22,919 bases of DNA from Bacillota bacterium. Its GTDB lineage: Bacteria > Bacillota > Clostridia > Acetivibrionales > JAFADI01. The stretch spans positions 1 to 22,919 of the forward strand of contig JAFADI010000149.1 in NCBI GenBank assembly GCA_023424965.1, written 5' to 3'. The notes beneath the pieces are model-generated. The model was not told the DNA's origin and searched no databases. It was given only the letters and a program-made list of their open reading frames with translations. Made by a program: the position numbers and the translations under genes. This document shows positions 15,300 to 21,612 of the stretch, piece after piece (the stretch's first letter is position 1; every line of letters starts with the position of its first letter).

Positions 15300-15554
15300 A
15301 TTAAATTTGCGGGAATTTGTTATGCTATATCGTTTAGGTAAAGAAGACGCTAATTTAAAATGCGGCAAATGAGCCACGGATGGCGAACGCACGCGTTGCT
15401 TCGGGGTCATTTGCGGAGCAAATCCGGCCAAAAGCGATGGGGCTCGATGCCCCGGAGCTTTTCACATGGATAGAGGCACCGCGTGAAGAGCAGTTTAAAC
15501 TAGCGGCTTCCCAGATGAAACTATATAAAAACACTAGAAAAGGAGAGAAAATCA
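15300..15554 (+). other. Structured untranslated leader before the RraA-like gene; no convincing gene
   Basis: The gap contains inverted repeats. GCAAATGA (15365-15372) pairs with TCATTTGC (15407-15414), enclosing an inner AACG/CGTT stem. A second hairpin is GGGGC-TCGAT-GCCCC (15439-15453). A 60-codon open frame (15380-15562) crosses it but has no good ribosome site and no recognisable domain, so I treat it as leader sequence. I could not match it to a known riboswitch. Confidence 0.35.
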
Positions 15555-16283
15555 GTGGGTAAAGATGTTGCACAAAAATTTGAAGAATTGAAGAAATACG
15601 ACACCGCATCCATCACCAATGTGGTTGCCAGCTATCCGGCAGATAAGGAGCTGTGCCTTGGCCTCTACAATCCCTGGACCGTGAACTGGTACACCGATGA
15701 GAGCATCAAGTGCATGTTTCCGGAGCTGGGTCCGCGGGCCGGTTACGCCGTTACGGTCCAGTACGGCATGCCGGACCCCAATTTCAACCGCCTGGGCTTC
15801 GGCGATGTTTTAAAAGCCATCGAGGCATCCCCCAAGCCGGTAATCGTGGTCATGAAGCAGAATTTCCCCGAGGAAATAAAAAAGAAGAACGGCCTGAGCG
15901 GCGGGAACATGACAACGGCCATGAAAGCCCTGGGCTGCATTGGCGTTGTCACCGACGGGCCCTCCAGGGACATGCAGGAAATCCGTGAGATGGACTTCCA
16001 GTACCTGCTTACGGGGGTATCCCCCGGCCACGGCGACTTTGTCGTCGAAGCCGTCAACGTCCCCGTAACGGTCTGCGGCATGGATGTGGCCCCGGGAGAA
16101 ATCATTCACATGGATGAGAACGGGGCCTGCAAATTCCCCGGTGAAAAGCTGGACGACGTGCTGGTGCTGTCTGAAAAGCTCATGGCAATCGAGGTGGAGC
16201 GAATGGGAAAGATGCGGAAGTCCACCAGTGCCCGGGAGATTACAAATATTCTCGGCGGGTTCGAAGGCACCACCAATGAATGA
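15555..16283 (+). CDS. RraA-family protein (HMG/CHA aldolase-like)
   Basis: A 242-residue RraA fold protein (PF03737 type) with the diagnostic run GGNMTTAMKALG (116-127) leading to VVTDGPSRD (131-139), where R138 and D139 bind the substrate and metal. GEIIHMDENGACKFP (181-195) follows. Family members include 4-hydroxy-4-methyl-2-oxoglutarate/4-carboxy-4-hydroxy-2-oxoadipate aldolases, oxaloacetate decarboxylases and the E. coli RNase E inhibitor RraA. Firmicutes lack that RNase E system and the neighbours are catabolic, so an aldolase or decarboxylase role is favoured. It is longer than RraA itself (about 160 residues), with extra N-terminal sequence. The GTG start at 15555 follows AGGAGAG by seven bases. 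Confidence 0.9.
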   Translation: MGKDVAQKFEELKKYDTASITNVVASYPADKELCLGLYNPWTVNWYTDESIKCMFPELGPRAGYAVTVQYGMPDPNFNRLGFGDVLKAIEASPKPVIVVMKQNFPEEIKKKNGLSGGNMTTAMKALGCIGVVTDGPSRDMQEIREMDFQYLLTGVSPGHGDFVVEAVNVPVTVCGMDVAPGEIIHMDENGACKFPGEKLDDVLVLSEKLMAIEVERMGKMRKSTSAREITNILGGFEGTTNE

Positions 16284-16290
16284 CCGAACT

Positions 16291-16315
16291 GTGACAGGGG
16301 ACGGTTCTTTGTCAC
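16291..16315 (+). repeat. Palindrome-ended repeat of the 'gacaggggacggttct' type
   Basis: GTGACA (16291-16296) and TGTCAC (16310-16315) are perfect inverted ends around GGGGACGGTTCTT. It shares the core GGGGAC-GTTCT with the other repeats here but has different flanks. It lies seven bases after the RraA-like stop. Confidence 0.7.
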
Positions 16316-16335
16316 ATTCCGTTGTCCTTTTTTAA

Positions 16336-16354
16336 GGGGGACAGTTCTCAACAA
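16336..16354 (+). repeat. REP-like repeat, forward copy
   Basis: Reads GGGGGACAGTTCTCAACAA, identical to the copy at 16610 and the reverse complement of those at 16555, 19289 and 19333 across the shared core. Confidence 0.85.
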
Positions 16355-16420
16355 ATATAATGGCTTTACTTGCATGTTTTTTCAAAACAGATATTTAAAA
16401 TTATTTCTGGCTGAAAAAAT

Positions 16421-16469
16421 CCTGGGAGCTATCTATGTATAAAGATATACTCAGTTCCCAGGTTTTTTT
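16421..16469 (+). terminator. Strong hairpin terminator downstream of the catabolic genes
   Basis: CCTGGGAGCT (16421-16430) pairs with AGTTCCCAGG (16453-16462) over ten positions with one G-T wobble. Seven T follow at 16463-16469. It probably ends transcription of the aldolase-dehydrogenase-RraA operon, 138 bp after its last stop; the repeats lie in that tail. Confidence 0.75.
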
Positions 16470-16498
16470 ATTTCTTTACACTGAATTTCGGCACAAAA

Positions 16499-16513
16499 TT
16501 GAGAAGTGTCCCC
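16499..16513 (-). repeat. REP-like repeat, reverse copy (one substitution)
   Basis: TTGAGAAGTGTCCCC, preceded by a CGGCACAAAA flank like that of the copy at 19333. Confidence 0.8.
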
Positions 16514-16520
16514 AAAAGAA

Positions 16521-16537
16521 TGTTGAGGACTGTTCCC
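16521..16537 (-). repeat. REP-like repeat, reverse diverged copy
   Basis: TGTTGAGGACTGTTCCC differs from the consensus at two core positions. Confidence 0.75.
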
Positions 16538-16554
16538 AGAATCTCTGGCATAAA

Positions 16555-16570
16555 GTTGAGAACTGTCCCC
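16555..16570 (-). repeat. REP-like repeat, reverse consensus copy
   Basis: GTTGAGAACTGTCCCC, followed by GAATTT as at 19333. With the forward copy at 16610 it forms a perfect 16-bp inverted pair, like a BIME. Confidence 0.88.
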
Positions 16571-16609
16571 GAATTTTTGTGAAGTTTTTCTTTTTGCTGC
16601 GTGGCCGAA

Positions 16610-16628
16610 GGGGGACAGTTCTCAACAA
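16610..16628 (+). repeat. REP-like repeat, forward consensus copy
   Basis: GGGGGACAGTTCTCAACAA, identical to 16336-16354 and inverted relative to 16555-16570. Confidence 0.88.
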
Positions 16629-16680
16629 GCAGATCCTTGGAATGGTAGAAATCTCGGAGCTGAAAAAGATGCCAAGGCAT

Positions 16681-17247
16681 TTACAGGGAGGGAGTCTTTC
16701 CCAGCAAGGTCGAATGGCTCCCTCTAATTGTAGGATGCTCTATGATACCAAAGCCCGCTTCTTGAGCCAGCGACACGGTAGCTTTAAACGCGCTTTCCTC
16801 CACATGCCCCTTGGGTTCCGCAATCAGTAGCCTGCCACCGGGTTTTAATGCGCTTAGGATTTCCGAAAAGAGTCTTTTTTTATCTGCAACCTCGTGAACA
16901 ACCGCAAAGGCAAGCGCAAAATCTATTTCTTCTTTTATATCGCCTATTTTAAGCGAATCGCTGCCGCATATGCATGTTTCCATCCTGCTGTTCAAGCCTG
17001 CCTTTTCAGACCTTTTTACCAGAGCCTCGATCATTTTTTCCTGTAAATCTACGCAGACTACCTTCCCATGTTCTCCTACAAGCCTTGCCATTGGCAAGCT
17101 AAAAAAGCCCATTGCACTTCCAATATCCAAAACCTTCATGTTTTGTGACACATATCTGCTTAGTATCGTGTCAGGATTTTGGAAGACGTGCCTTATAGGG
17201 TTGATGAGCATATATCCCATCCACCACGGGCAAACACTGTTTGACAT
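16681..17247 (-). CDS. Class I SAM-dependent methyltransferase
   Basis: A 188-residue protein with SAM motif I VLDIGSAMGFFSLP (39-52), the acidic end of strand 2 at CVDLQEKMIE (65-74), motif ALAFAVVHEV (111-120) and post-motif LKPGGRLLIAEPKGH (134-148). It is a free-standing Rossmann methyltransferase of the Methyltransf_11/25 kind. The N-terminal segment CPWWMGYMLINPIRH is typical of a small group of such proteins. The substrate is unknown, possibly a small molecule, lipid or metalloid. The start is supported by GAGGGGA about nine bases upstream. It lies 69 bp behind the TetR gene on the same strand, so both may form one regulated unit. Confidence 0.88.
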   Translation of the reverse strand: MSNSVCPWWMGYMLINPIRHVFQNPDTILSRYVSQNMKVLDIGSAMGFFSLPMARLVGEHGKVVCVDLQEKMIEALVKRSEKAGLNSRMETCICGSDSLKIGDIKEEIDFALAFAVVHEVADKKRLFSEILSALKPGGRLLIAEPKGHVEESAFKATVSLAQEAGFGIIEHPTIRGSHSTLLGKTPSL

Positions 17248-17316
17248 TTCTCTAATCCCCTCTCACTCACCAATTTATTTTTAATCTATTACGACGATGC
17301 ACCTGTACTTTATTAT

Positions 17317-17994
17317 TCATATACACCGTCCCCTTTTCATTGGATTCTCATGGCTATACATATCCTCAGCCATGGAGGACATGAAGCTGAAACTTCCCTT
17401 CTCAGCCCTCAGGGTGGTTTCAATGACATCCTCCATGCTTTTCATCCTCGCCAAATATTCCTCTTTTTCCCAGGGGAATATCGAAGGGTCCAATAAAAAA
17501 TTCATCCCAACCAGAAGAAACTCCGCCAATTCCAGTGGATACTCCGTTTTAAAAAGCTTTTCACTGATCCCCTGGCTGATTATTTCGGAAATGACAGGCG
17601 CATACTTTTTGATTGAATGGACCAGGCTCTTTTGATGCATAACGACGTTTTCCTTTTTGTGAAGGTATTCAATCAGGTCATTATGGTCGCTGTGCATCTT
17701 TTCATTCTCATAGAGTATCTTTTTAAATTTCTCTATGGCATTTATACTGTTGTCATCAACGATATGCCGAAGCCCTTGAATTTGATTTTCAAAGCCGCGT
17801 TCAATGCCGGCATTCAGTACCTCGTCCTTGGATTTGAAGTAATAATAGAAGGTTCCTTTGGCAATACCTGCTTTCTCTATTATTTCATTCACAGTGGTTT
17901 CCTCGTACCCTTTTGTATCAAACAGTTCCCAAGCAGCATTCATAATTTCGGATTTTCTTTCTTTTGGATCTTTTATGATCCTGACCAAAACCAT
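17317..17994 (-). CDS. TetR/AcrR-family transcriptional repressor
   Basis: A 225-residue protein with the N-terminal TetR helix-turn-helix at about 12-58 (IMNAAWELFDTKGYEETTV, then AGIAKGTFYYYFKSKDEVL), followed by an all-helical ligand-binding and dimer domain. The start is uncertain among GTG 17997, ATG 17994 and TTG 17988, because the ribosome site GGAAGGTGAT runs into the first two. The ATG is given here. Directly upstream is a striking double operator that overlaps its own promoter, so autorepression is very likely. The neighbouring methyltransferase gene downstream is the obvious co-regulated target. The inducer is unknown. Confidence 0.92.
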   Translation of the reverse strand: MVLVRIIKDPKERKSEIMNAAWELFDTKGYEETTVNEIIEKAGIAKGTFYYYFKSKDEVLNAGIERGFENQIQGLRHIVDDNSINAIEKFKKILYENEKMHSDHNDLIEYLHKKENVVMHQKSLVHSIKKYAPVISEIISQGISEKLFKTEYPLELAEFLLVGMNFLLDPSIFPWEKEEYLARMKSMEDVIETTLRAEKGSFSFMSSMAEDMYSHENPMKRGRCI

Positions 17995-18010
17995 CACCTT
18001 CCAATCATTA

Positions 18011-18060
18011 GACTGACCGTCGGTCTAATGATATGATATTATATAGACCGACGGTCAGTC
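18011..18060. promoter_or_regulatory. TetR double operator (long perfect inverted repeat) over the TetR promoter
   Basis: GACTGACCGTCGGTCTA (18011-18027) is perfectly inverted at 18044-18060 across a 16-bp AT-rich spacer. Each arm contains its own palindrome GACCG-T-CGGTC, a common TetR-family operator form, so two dimers could bind. The promoter on the minus strand (TTGACT at 18057-18062, 18 bases, TATCAT at 18033-18038) is covered by it. Confidence 0.85.
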
Positions 18061-18095
18061 AATATGTTGTGGGAATATTTTTATCCCAAGAAAAA

Positions 18096-18114
18096 GGGGG
18101 ACATTTCTCAACAA
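18096..18114 (+). repeat. REP-like repeat flanking the transposase gene, left
   Basis: GGGGGACATTTCTCAACAA, two substitutions from the consensus and in inverted orientation to the copies beyond the gene at 19289 and 19333. Confidence 0.82.
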
Positions 18115-18195
18115 TTAGGCCAATGTTGGGAAATATCTTTTCCGAACACACGTTCTATGATACGATGTGGCAAATAGCATTTGGTGGTGGAAACT

Positions 18196-19125
18196 ATGCC
18201 GAGAAAAGCCCGTGAAAAGTATCTGGAAGCCGTTTACCACATTATGTGCCGCAGTATCTCCGAATTTCTCCTCTTCAGAGACGATGATGACAAGGACTAT
18301 TATCTCGGCCTTCTCAAGAAGTATGCCGGCAAGTATAAATGCAGCATTTACGCTTATTGCCTTATGGACAACCATCTGCACCTCCACCTGGACCCCAAAG
18401 GCTTCGATGTGTCCAGGTTCATGCAGTGTGTCAACACTTCTTATGTGAGGTATTATAATAGGAAATATCAGCGGCACGGTCATGTATTCCAGGGCAGATT
18501 TGAGAGCAGGACTTTAAGCACTGACGAATACAATCTTGCCGTTTCGGCTTATATCCATAACAATCCTCACGATATCGAAGGCTTTTCCGGCAGGGAAGAG
18601 CACTACAAATATTCTTCTTACGGCATTTACCTCGGTATCAGGAAGGATCCCTTGAAATTGGTGGATACTGGCTTTATCATGCAGCTTTTCAATATAGAAG
18701 ATAAAGTGAAATTCACACAGAAATATTTTGAATTTGTAAGCCACCAGAGGGACGTGGGCAGCTTTAGGGCGCTTAAGAAAGAACTCTCTTCTGCAATTGA
18801 GAATGAATATATCAGCGGCAGAAATATTATCCTGAGGGATTTATCTCCTTCAAAAGCCATTTCTTTTATTTCCGGGAAGCTGTTGAAGTCGGAAAAACTT
18901 GGATTGGCAACGAAGGCAAACAAAAGGTTTATTGATTTCAGGGCTTTCAGTGCCTATGTCCTTCGTGTGCTGTGCGGGCTTGGATATAAGGAAATCTGCA
19001 GCAGCATACACAACATTACCCTATCCGGCTGTTCGCGGCTCTGCAGCAGGGGTTACAATCTTTTGGAATCCGAGAATCCTCTCTATTCAAATCTGTTTGA
19101 TGAATTGTCAGGCTGTAAGGCCTAG
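18196..19125 (+). CDS. REP-associated tyrosine transposase (RAYT, Y1/HUH superfamily)
   Basis: A 309-residue protein with the Y1 transposase core (PF01797 type). VYHIMCRS (13-20) comes early, the metal-binding HUH motif is H60-L-H62 in MDNHLHLHL, GHVFQGRF (95-102) follows, and the likely catalytic tyrosine is Y119 in AYIHNNP, then YSSYGIYLG. Single-strand-specific enzymes of this kind cut at REP hairpins. The C-terminal third (about 230-300) has a helix-turn-helix look (LGYKEICSSIHNITLSGCSRL) like the DnaA-type domain of longer RAYTs. The start at ATG 18196 follows GGTGGTGG by five bases; upstream in-frame TTG and GTG codons are less suitable. It appears intact and is flanked by inverted REP-like repeats, so it is probably a domesticated single-copy element. 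Confidence 0.9.
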   Translation: MPRKAREKYLEAVYHIMCRSISEFLLFRDDDDKDYYLGLLKKYAGKYKCSIYAYCLMDNHLHLHLDPKGFDVSRFMQCVNTSYVRYYNRKYQRHGHVFQGRFESRTLSTDEYNLAVSAYIHNNPHDIEGFSGREEHYKYSSYGIYLGIRKDPLKLVDTGFIMQLFNIEDKVKFTQKYFEFVSHQRDVGSFRALKKELSSAIENEYISGRNIILRDLSPSKAISFISGKLLKSEKLGLATKANKRFIDFRAFSAYVLRVLCGLGYKEICSSIHNITLSGCSRLCSRGYNLLESENPLYSNLFDELSGCKA

Positions 19126-19216
19126 TTTTGACTATACCCATCTAAATACATAAAGATATTGTTTGCTATGCCTTTTAAAACTCACATTTAAAGGTTTACT
19201 TGCCGGGAAAGATCAA

Positions 19217-19260
19217 GGAGCCATTTATATATGCATATATAAATAGCTCCCTGTTTTTTT
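19217..19260 (+). terminator. Terminator of the transposase gene
   Basis: GGAGC (19217-19221) and GCTCC (19246-19250) enclose a self-complementary AT-rich stem centred on ATGCAT, giving a hairpin of about 34 bases. It is followed by CTG and a run of T from 19253 to 19260. Confidence 0.8.
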
Positions 19261-19264
19261 TGTT

Positions 19265-20566
19265 TCAGGATTTGATTTTTGGCACCGAGTTGAGAACTGT
19301 CCCCGAAGTTTTTCCCGGATTTTCGGCACAAAGTTGAGAACTGTCCCCGAATTTGCTAATTAGCTTTAACATTTCTTCCGCCGCAGCACGGCTGAACCTT
19401 TCGTCATTCAAATTGGCGTCAACATCAACAATCCTTATCCCCGGCCTCAGCCTGCGATGAAAAGTATCAATGATAGCAGCATCGATTTCCGGAGCATACA
19501 ACGGCTCCGAAGGAGCGGTAGAATCCCTGAAGCCCCGGAGCGGTATTACCATCGTAACAGGCCCGCGGCTTTCATTCAAACGGTCCGCCACAATATTTGC
19601 AACATTGACAGCTTCATTCTTTTTGAGTTTGATGTGGACAATGCTGGGATTGTGCATAACGCATTTGCGGCCATCCAAATCAGCCGGAAGATCTTTCAAA
19701 GCATAGTCGATGAAATCAAGTCCCCCCGGCGCCACCACCTGGGGTATGCCTGCCCGGCAAGCAGCCTCCAGGCGGTTTTGCGCCCCCCAGGAGAAGCCGC
19801 CCTCGAACATTTCTGCGGTTATTTCATGCAAGGTCAGATCCATCACCGCGTGAATAACCCCACTACCGATGAATTCCTCCATGGTTCTACCACCCACTCC
19901 TGTCGCGTGAAAGCTTACCACCTGGCAATTTGCCTTCTCAAGGAGCCGGACGGCGTTTGCCACCCCATCATTTGTCACTCCCATGAGGGTCGCTCCGATG
20001 ACCAACTCCTTGCCGGCATCCAGGGGGTTCCCTGCATGTTCCAGCATCCCGCCAATGGCGGCGACCGCATTGCTGAGAATTGTGCCGGTGACCTTATTGA
20101 TTCCCGTCAAGTCCGCTACGGAGGGGATGACAATAATGTCCTTTGTGCCCACCAGCGGTTCGAAGGTTCTCTGCCCGCAGGCCACCGTCGAAACCACAAG
20201 CTTGGGCAGGCCAATGGGCAGAGTTTTCATCGCCTCAACCGCCACCATTGTGTTCTGAAGGCCTCCCACCGATAATATTGCATCGAATTTTCCGCCCTTG
20301 TATAACGGGAGGATGAGTTTCTTAAGTCCTTCAATCAGAGCCTCCACCATCTCATGCCTCGGAATGCCGTAAATATTGTCCCACTCGTTTCCTGCCGCAA
20401 GTACGATATCCCTTGCTGTCACATCCGGAACAATTCCCGGGATGCGGCGTGCACCGATGTCAATGATAAATAAACTGTATCCCAGGCGCTCCGTCAGTTC
20501 TCTTATATACGCTACTTCAGCCTCTTTTGTATCCAGGCTCGATATAACCGCTACCGTTTTTCCCAT
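19265..20566 (-). CDS. Tm-1-like ATP-binding (UPF0261) family protein with a repeat-derived C-terminus
   Basis: A 433-residue protein. The N-terminal part MGKTVAVISSLDTKEAEV (1-18) and the GGLQNTM (101-107), TVACGQRTFEPLVG (127-140) and SVADLTGIN (149-157) segments match the Tm-1-like/UPF0261 family. FHATGVGGRTMEE (219-231) and PGGLDFIDY (280-288) also fit. The bacterial function is not established; the family binds ATP and is often beside sugar-acid or aromatic catabolism genes. The ATG at 20566 follows AGGGGAG; a longer frame from 20602 lacks such a site. The family homology seems to end near residue 405. The last 28 or so residues are encoded by two REP-like repeats. It is the last gene of the minus operon starting at 22867. 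Confidence 0.9.
   Translation of the reverse strand: MGKTVAVISSLDTKEAEVAYIRELTERLGYSLFIIDIGARRIPGIVPDVTARDIVLAAGNEWDNIYGIPRHEMVEALIEGLKKLILPLYKGGKFDAILSVGGLQNTMVAVEAMKTLPIGLPKLVVSTVACGQRTFEPLVGTKDIIVIPSVADLTGINKVTGTILSNAVAAIGGMLEHAGNPLDAGKELVIGATLMGVTNDGVANAVRLLEKANCQVVSFHATGVGGRTMEEFIGSGVIHAVMDLTLHEITAEMFEGGFSWGAQNRLEAACRAGIPQVVAPGGLDFIDYALKDLPADLDGRKCVMHNPSIVHIKLKKNEAVNVANIVADRLNESRGPVTMVIPLRGFRDSTAPSEPLYAPEIDAAIIDTFHRRLRPGIRIVDVDANLNDERFSRAAAEEMLKLISKFGDSSQLCAENPGKTSGTVLNSVPKIKS
19289..19304 (-). repeat. REP-like repeat inside the 3' end of the Tm-1-like gene, copy 1
   Basis: GTTGAGAACTGTCCCC, the exact consensus, with GGCACCGA before it and GAAGTTT after it. It is translated in the Tm-1-like C-terminus. 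Confidence 0.88.
19333..19348 (-). repeat. REP-like repeat inside the 3' end of the Tm-1-like gene, copy 2
   Basis: GTTGAGAACTGTCCCC again, 44 bp from copy 1. The extended form has TTCGG before and CCGAA after the core, able to form an imperfect hairpin with an AGTT-GAG-AACT tip. Confidence 0.88.
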
Positions 20567-20695
20567 GATTCTCCCCTGAGCAAGTTGCCTGACGAAAAGC
20601 AATATATACAGGTTTTACAGCCACAGACATCCTGATCTTTGCAGCAAAACCCGACAAGTATGCTTGCCTGCTCAAGTACCCCCTTACAAAATTAT

Positions 20696-21499
20696 TTATC
20701 GTCCGAGCACAGGTGTCTTTTTGATGCGTTCTTCAATCTCAGGCTCGTGGCAGGGCAGGATCATATGAAGGCTCTTGGCCCTCTCTTTCTGAAGCTCCAG
20801 GCTCTTCCAACAGGAAATCATATCGGCAAACCGCGCCGGCGGAGTGACGTTATAATTGATTTCCGGGATGGCATTGAAATTGGCCATGATGAAAGCAGAA
20901 TCTCCTGCACAGATGTAGCTCCCGTCGTTCGTGTCGACCTCTACGGATTGATGTCCCGGGGAATGTCCGGGTGTGGGGAAAACTCTCACTCCGGGAATAA
21001 TTTCCTCTTCCCCATCCACAACATCGATTTTCAAGCCTTCAAAAGGCCGGCGTACACCCAATGCCGGATGTTCGTAGGATTTATAGTAAAGCGGTATGGG
21101 ATCAAGGGCAAATTCATATTCCTTCCGGTGGGCAATGAACTGGGCATTTGTAAATTTCTCCATATAGAAGATGTGGTCCCAGTGCAAATGCGTAAAGATA
21201 ACTTTTCCGATGTCTTCACAGCGATAGCCTATCTTGTTCAACTGCTCATGGATAGCCATCCCCTCCGGCTGGTAAGAGCCCGGGTGGTGGTATTCATTGG
21301 CCCTTTCCGTCCAGGCCATGCCTGTATCCACCAGTACAAGCTCCTTCCCTCCTTCGATGAGGAAGGTAAAGCAGGGAAGCGCCACTTTGTCGTCGCTGAT
21401 GTTGGGATAATACTTGGTTGTTGAATGGTGGTAATGGTACTGCTTCGGATAGGTGGGAATATATCCCGTATTAATCGGCCTCACAGTTAGTTTGCTCAT
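20696..21499 (-). CDS. Metallo-beta-lactamase fold hydrolase, N-acyl-homoserine-lactonase family type
   Basis: A 267-residue protein with the zinc motif THLHWDH (H104, H106, D108, H109), further ligands in GHSPGHQS (H179 or H183), D200 (ICAGDSAF) and H251 (LPCHEPE). The overall pattern is that of AiiA/AttM-like lactonases. These hydrolyse lactones or other esters with two zinc ions. Its position among sugar-isomerase and Tm-1-like genes suggests a sugar lactone as substrate rather than a quorum signal; this is inference. AAAGGAG precedes the ATG at good spacing. It follows the RpiB-like gene by 113 bp, in which an isolated hairpin (21573-21592) lies. Confidence 0.9.
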   Translation of the reverse strand: MSKLTVRPINTGYIPTYPKQYHYHHSTTKYYPNISDDKVALPCFTFLIEGGKELVLVDTGMAWTERANEYHHPGSYQPEGMAIHEQLNKIGYRCEDIGKVIFTHLHWDHIFYMEKFTNAQFIAHRKEYEFALDPIPLYYKSYEHPALGVRRPFEGLKIDVVDGEEEIIPGVRVFPTPGHSPGHQSVEVDTNDGSYICAGDSAFIMANFNAIPEINYNVTPPARFADMISCWKSLELQKERAKSLHMILPCHEPEIEERIKKTPVLGR

Positions 21500-21572
21500 T
21501 TTTTATCTCCTTTTGTCTCCATTTCTCTTCCTTCTTTTATTGCTGCAATGCTTGTAAATTCCATAGGCAGCA

Positions 21573-21592
21573 CCGGTTTCCACGGAAACCGG
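21573..21592. repeat. Perfect short inverted repeat between isomerase and lactonase genes
   Basis: CCGGTTTCC and GGAAACCGG are separated by two bases. No T tract follows on the minus strand, so it is more likely a processing or stability hairpin, or a protein-binding site, than a terminator. Confidence 0.6.
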
Positions 21593-21612
21593 CGCTTAAC
21601 CCCTTTCTTTTC

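Larger units (their letters stand above)
16284..16680. other. Gene-free stretch holding a REP-like repeat cluster and a terminator
   Basis: Between the RraA-like and methyltransferase genes lie six short repeats built on a GGGGAC(A/G)GTTCT core, in both orientations, plus the terminator at 16421. The open frames that cross it contain translated repeats and are not credible genes. Confidence 0.8.

Noticed and set aside
15471..15483. GAGGCACCGCG resembles part of the T-box antiterminator consensus.
   Set aside because: Only the GGNACCGCG part matches; the preceding T-box bases differ, no Stem I features or terminator follow, and the downstream RraA-like gene is not a usual T-box target.
15380..15562. 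Small 60-codon open frame before the RraA-like gene.
   Set aside because: It has no good ribosome site, no recognisable domain, overlaps the next start and crosses inverted repeats; better explained as leader sequence.
16291..16628. Regularly repeated short sequences considered as a CRISPR array.
   Set aside because: Copies are in both orientations, spacing is irregular, units are only 15-19 bp and no cas genes are nearby.
16435..16830. Open frame of 131 codons across the repeat cluster.
   Set aside because: It begins inside the terminator hairpin, is made of translated repeats and then runs antisense to the methyltransferase.
18096..19348. Interpretation as a conventional insertion sequence with terminal inverted repeats.
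   Set aside because: There is no DDE transposase or target-site duplication visible; the enzyme is HUH-type and the flanking repeats also occur without it, which fits a RAYT/REP system better.
19457..20275. Long plus-strand open frame inside the Tm-1-like gene (272 codons).
   Set aside because: The minus-strand frame has clear family motifs; the plus-strand product has no domain and is His/Arg-rich shadow coding.
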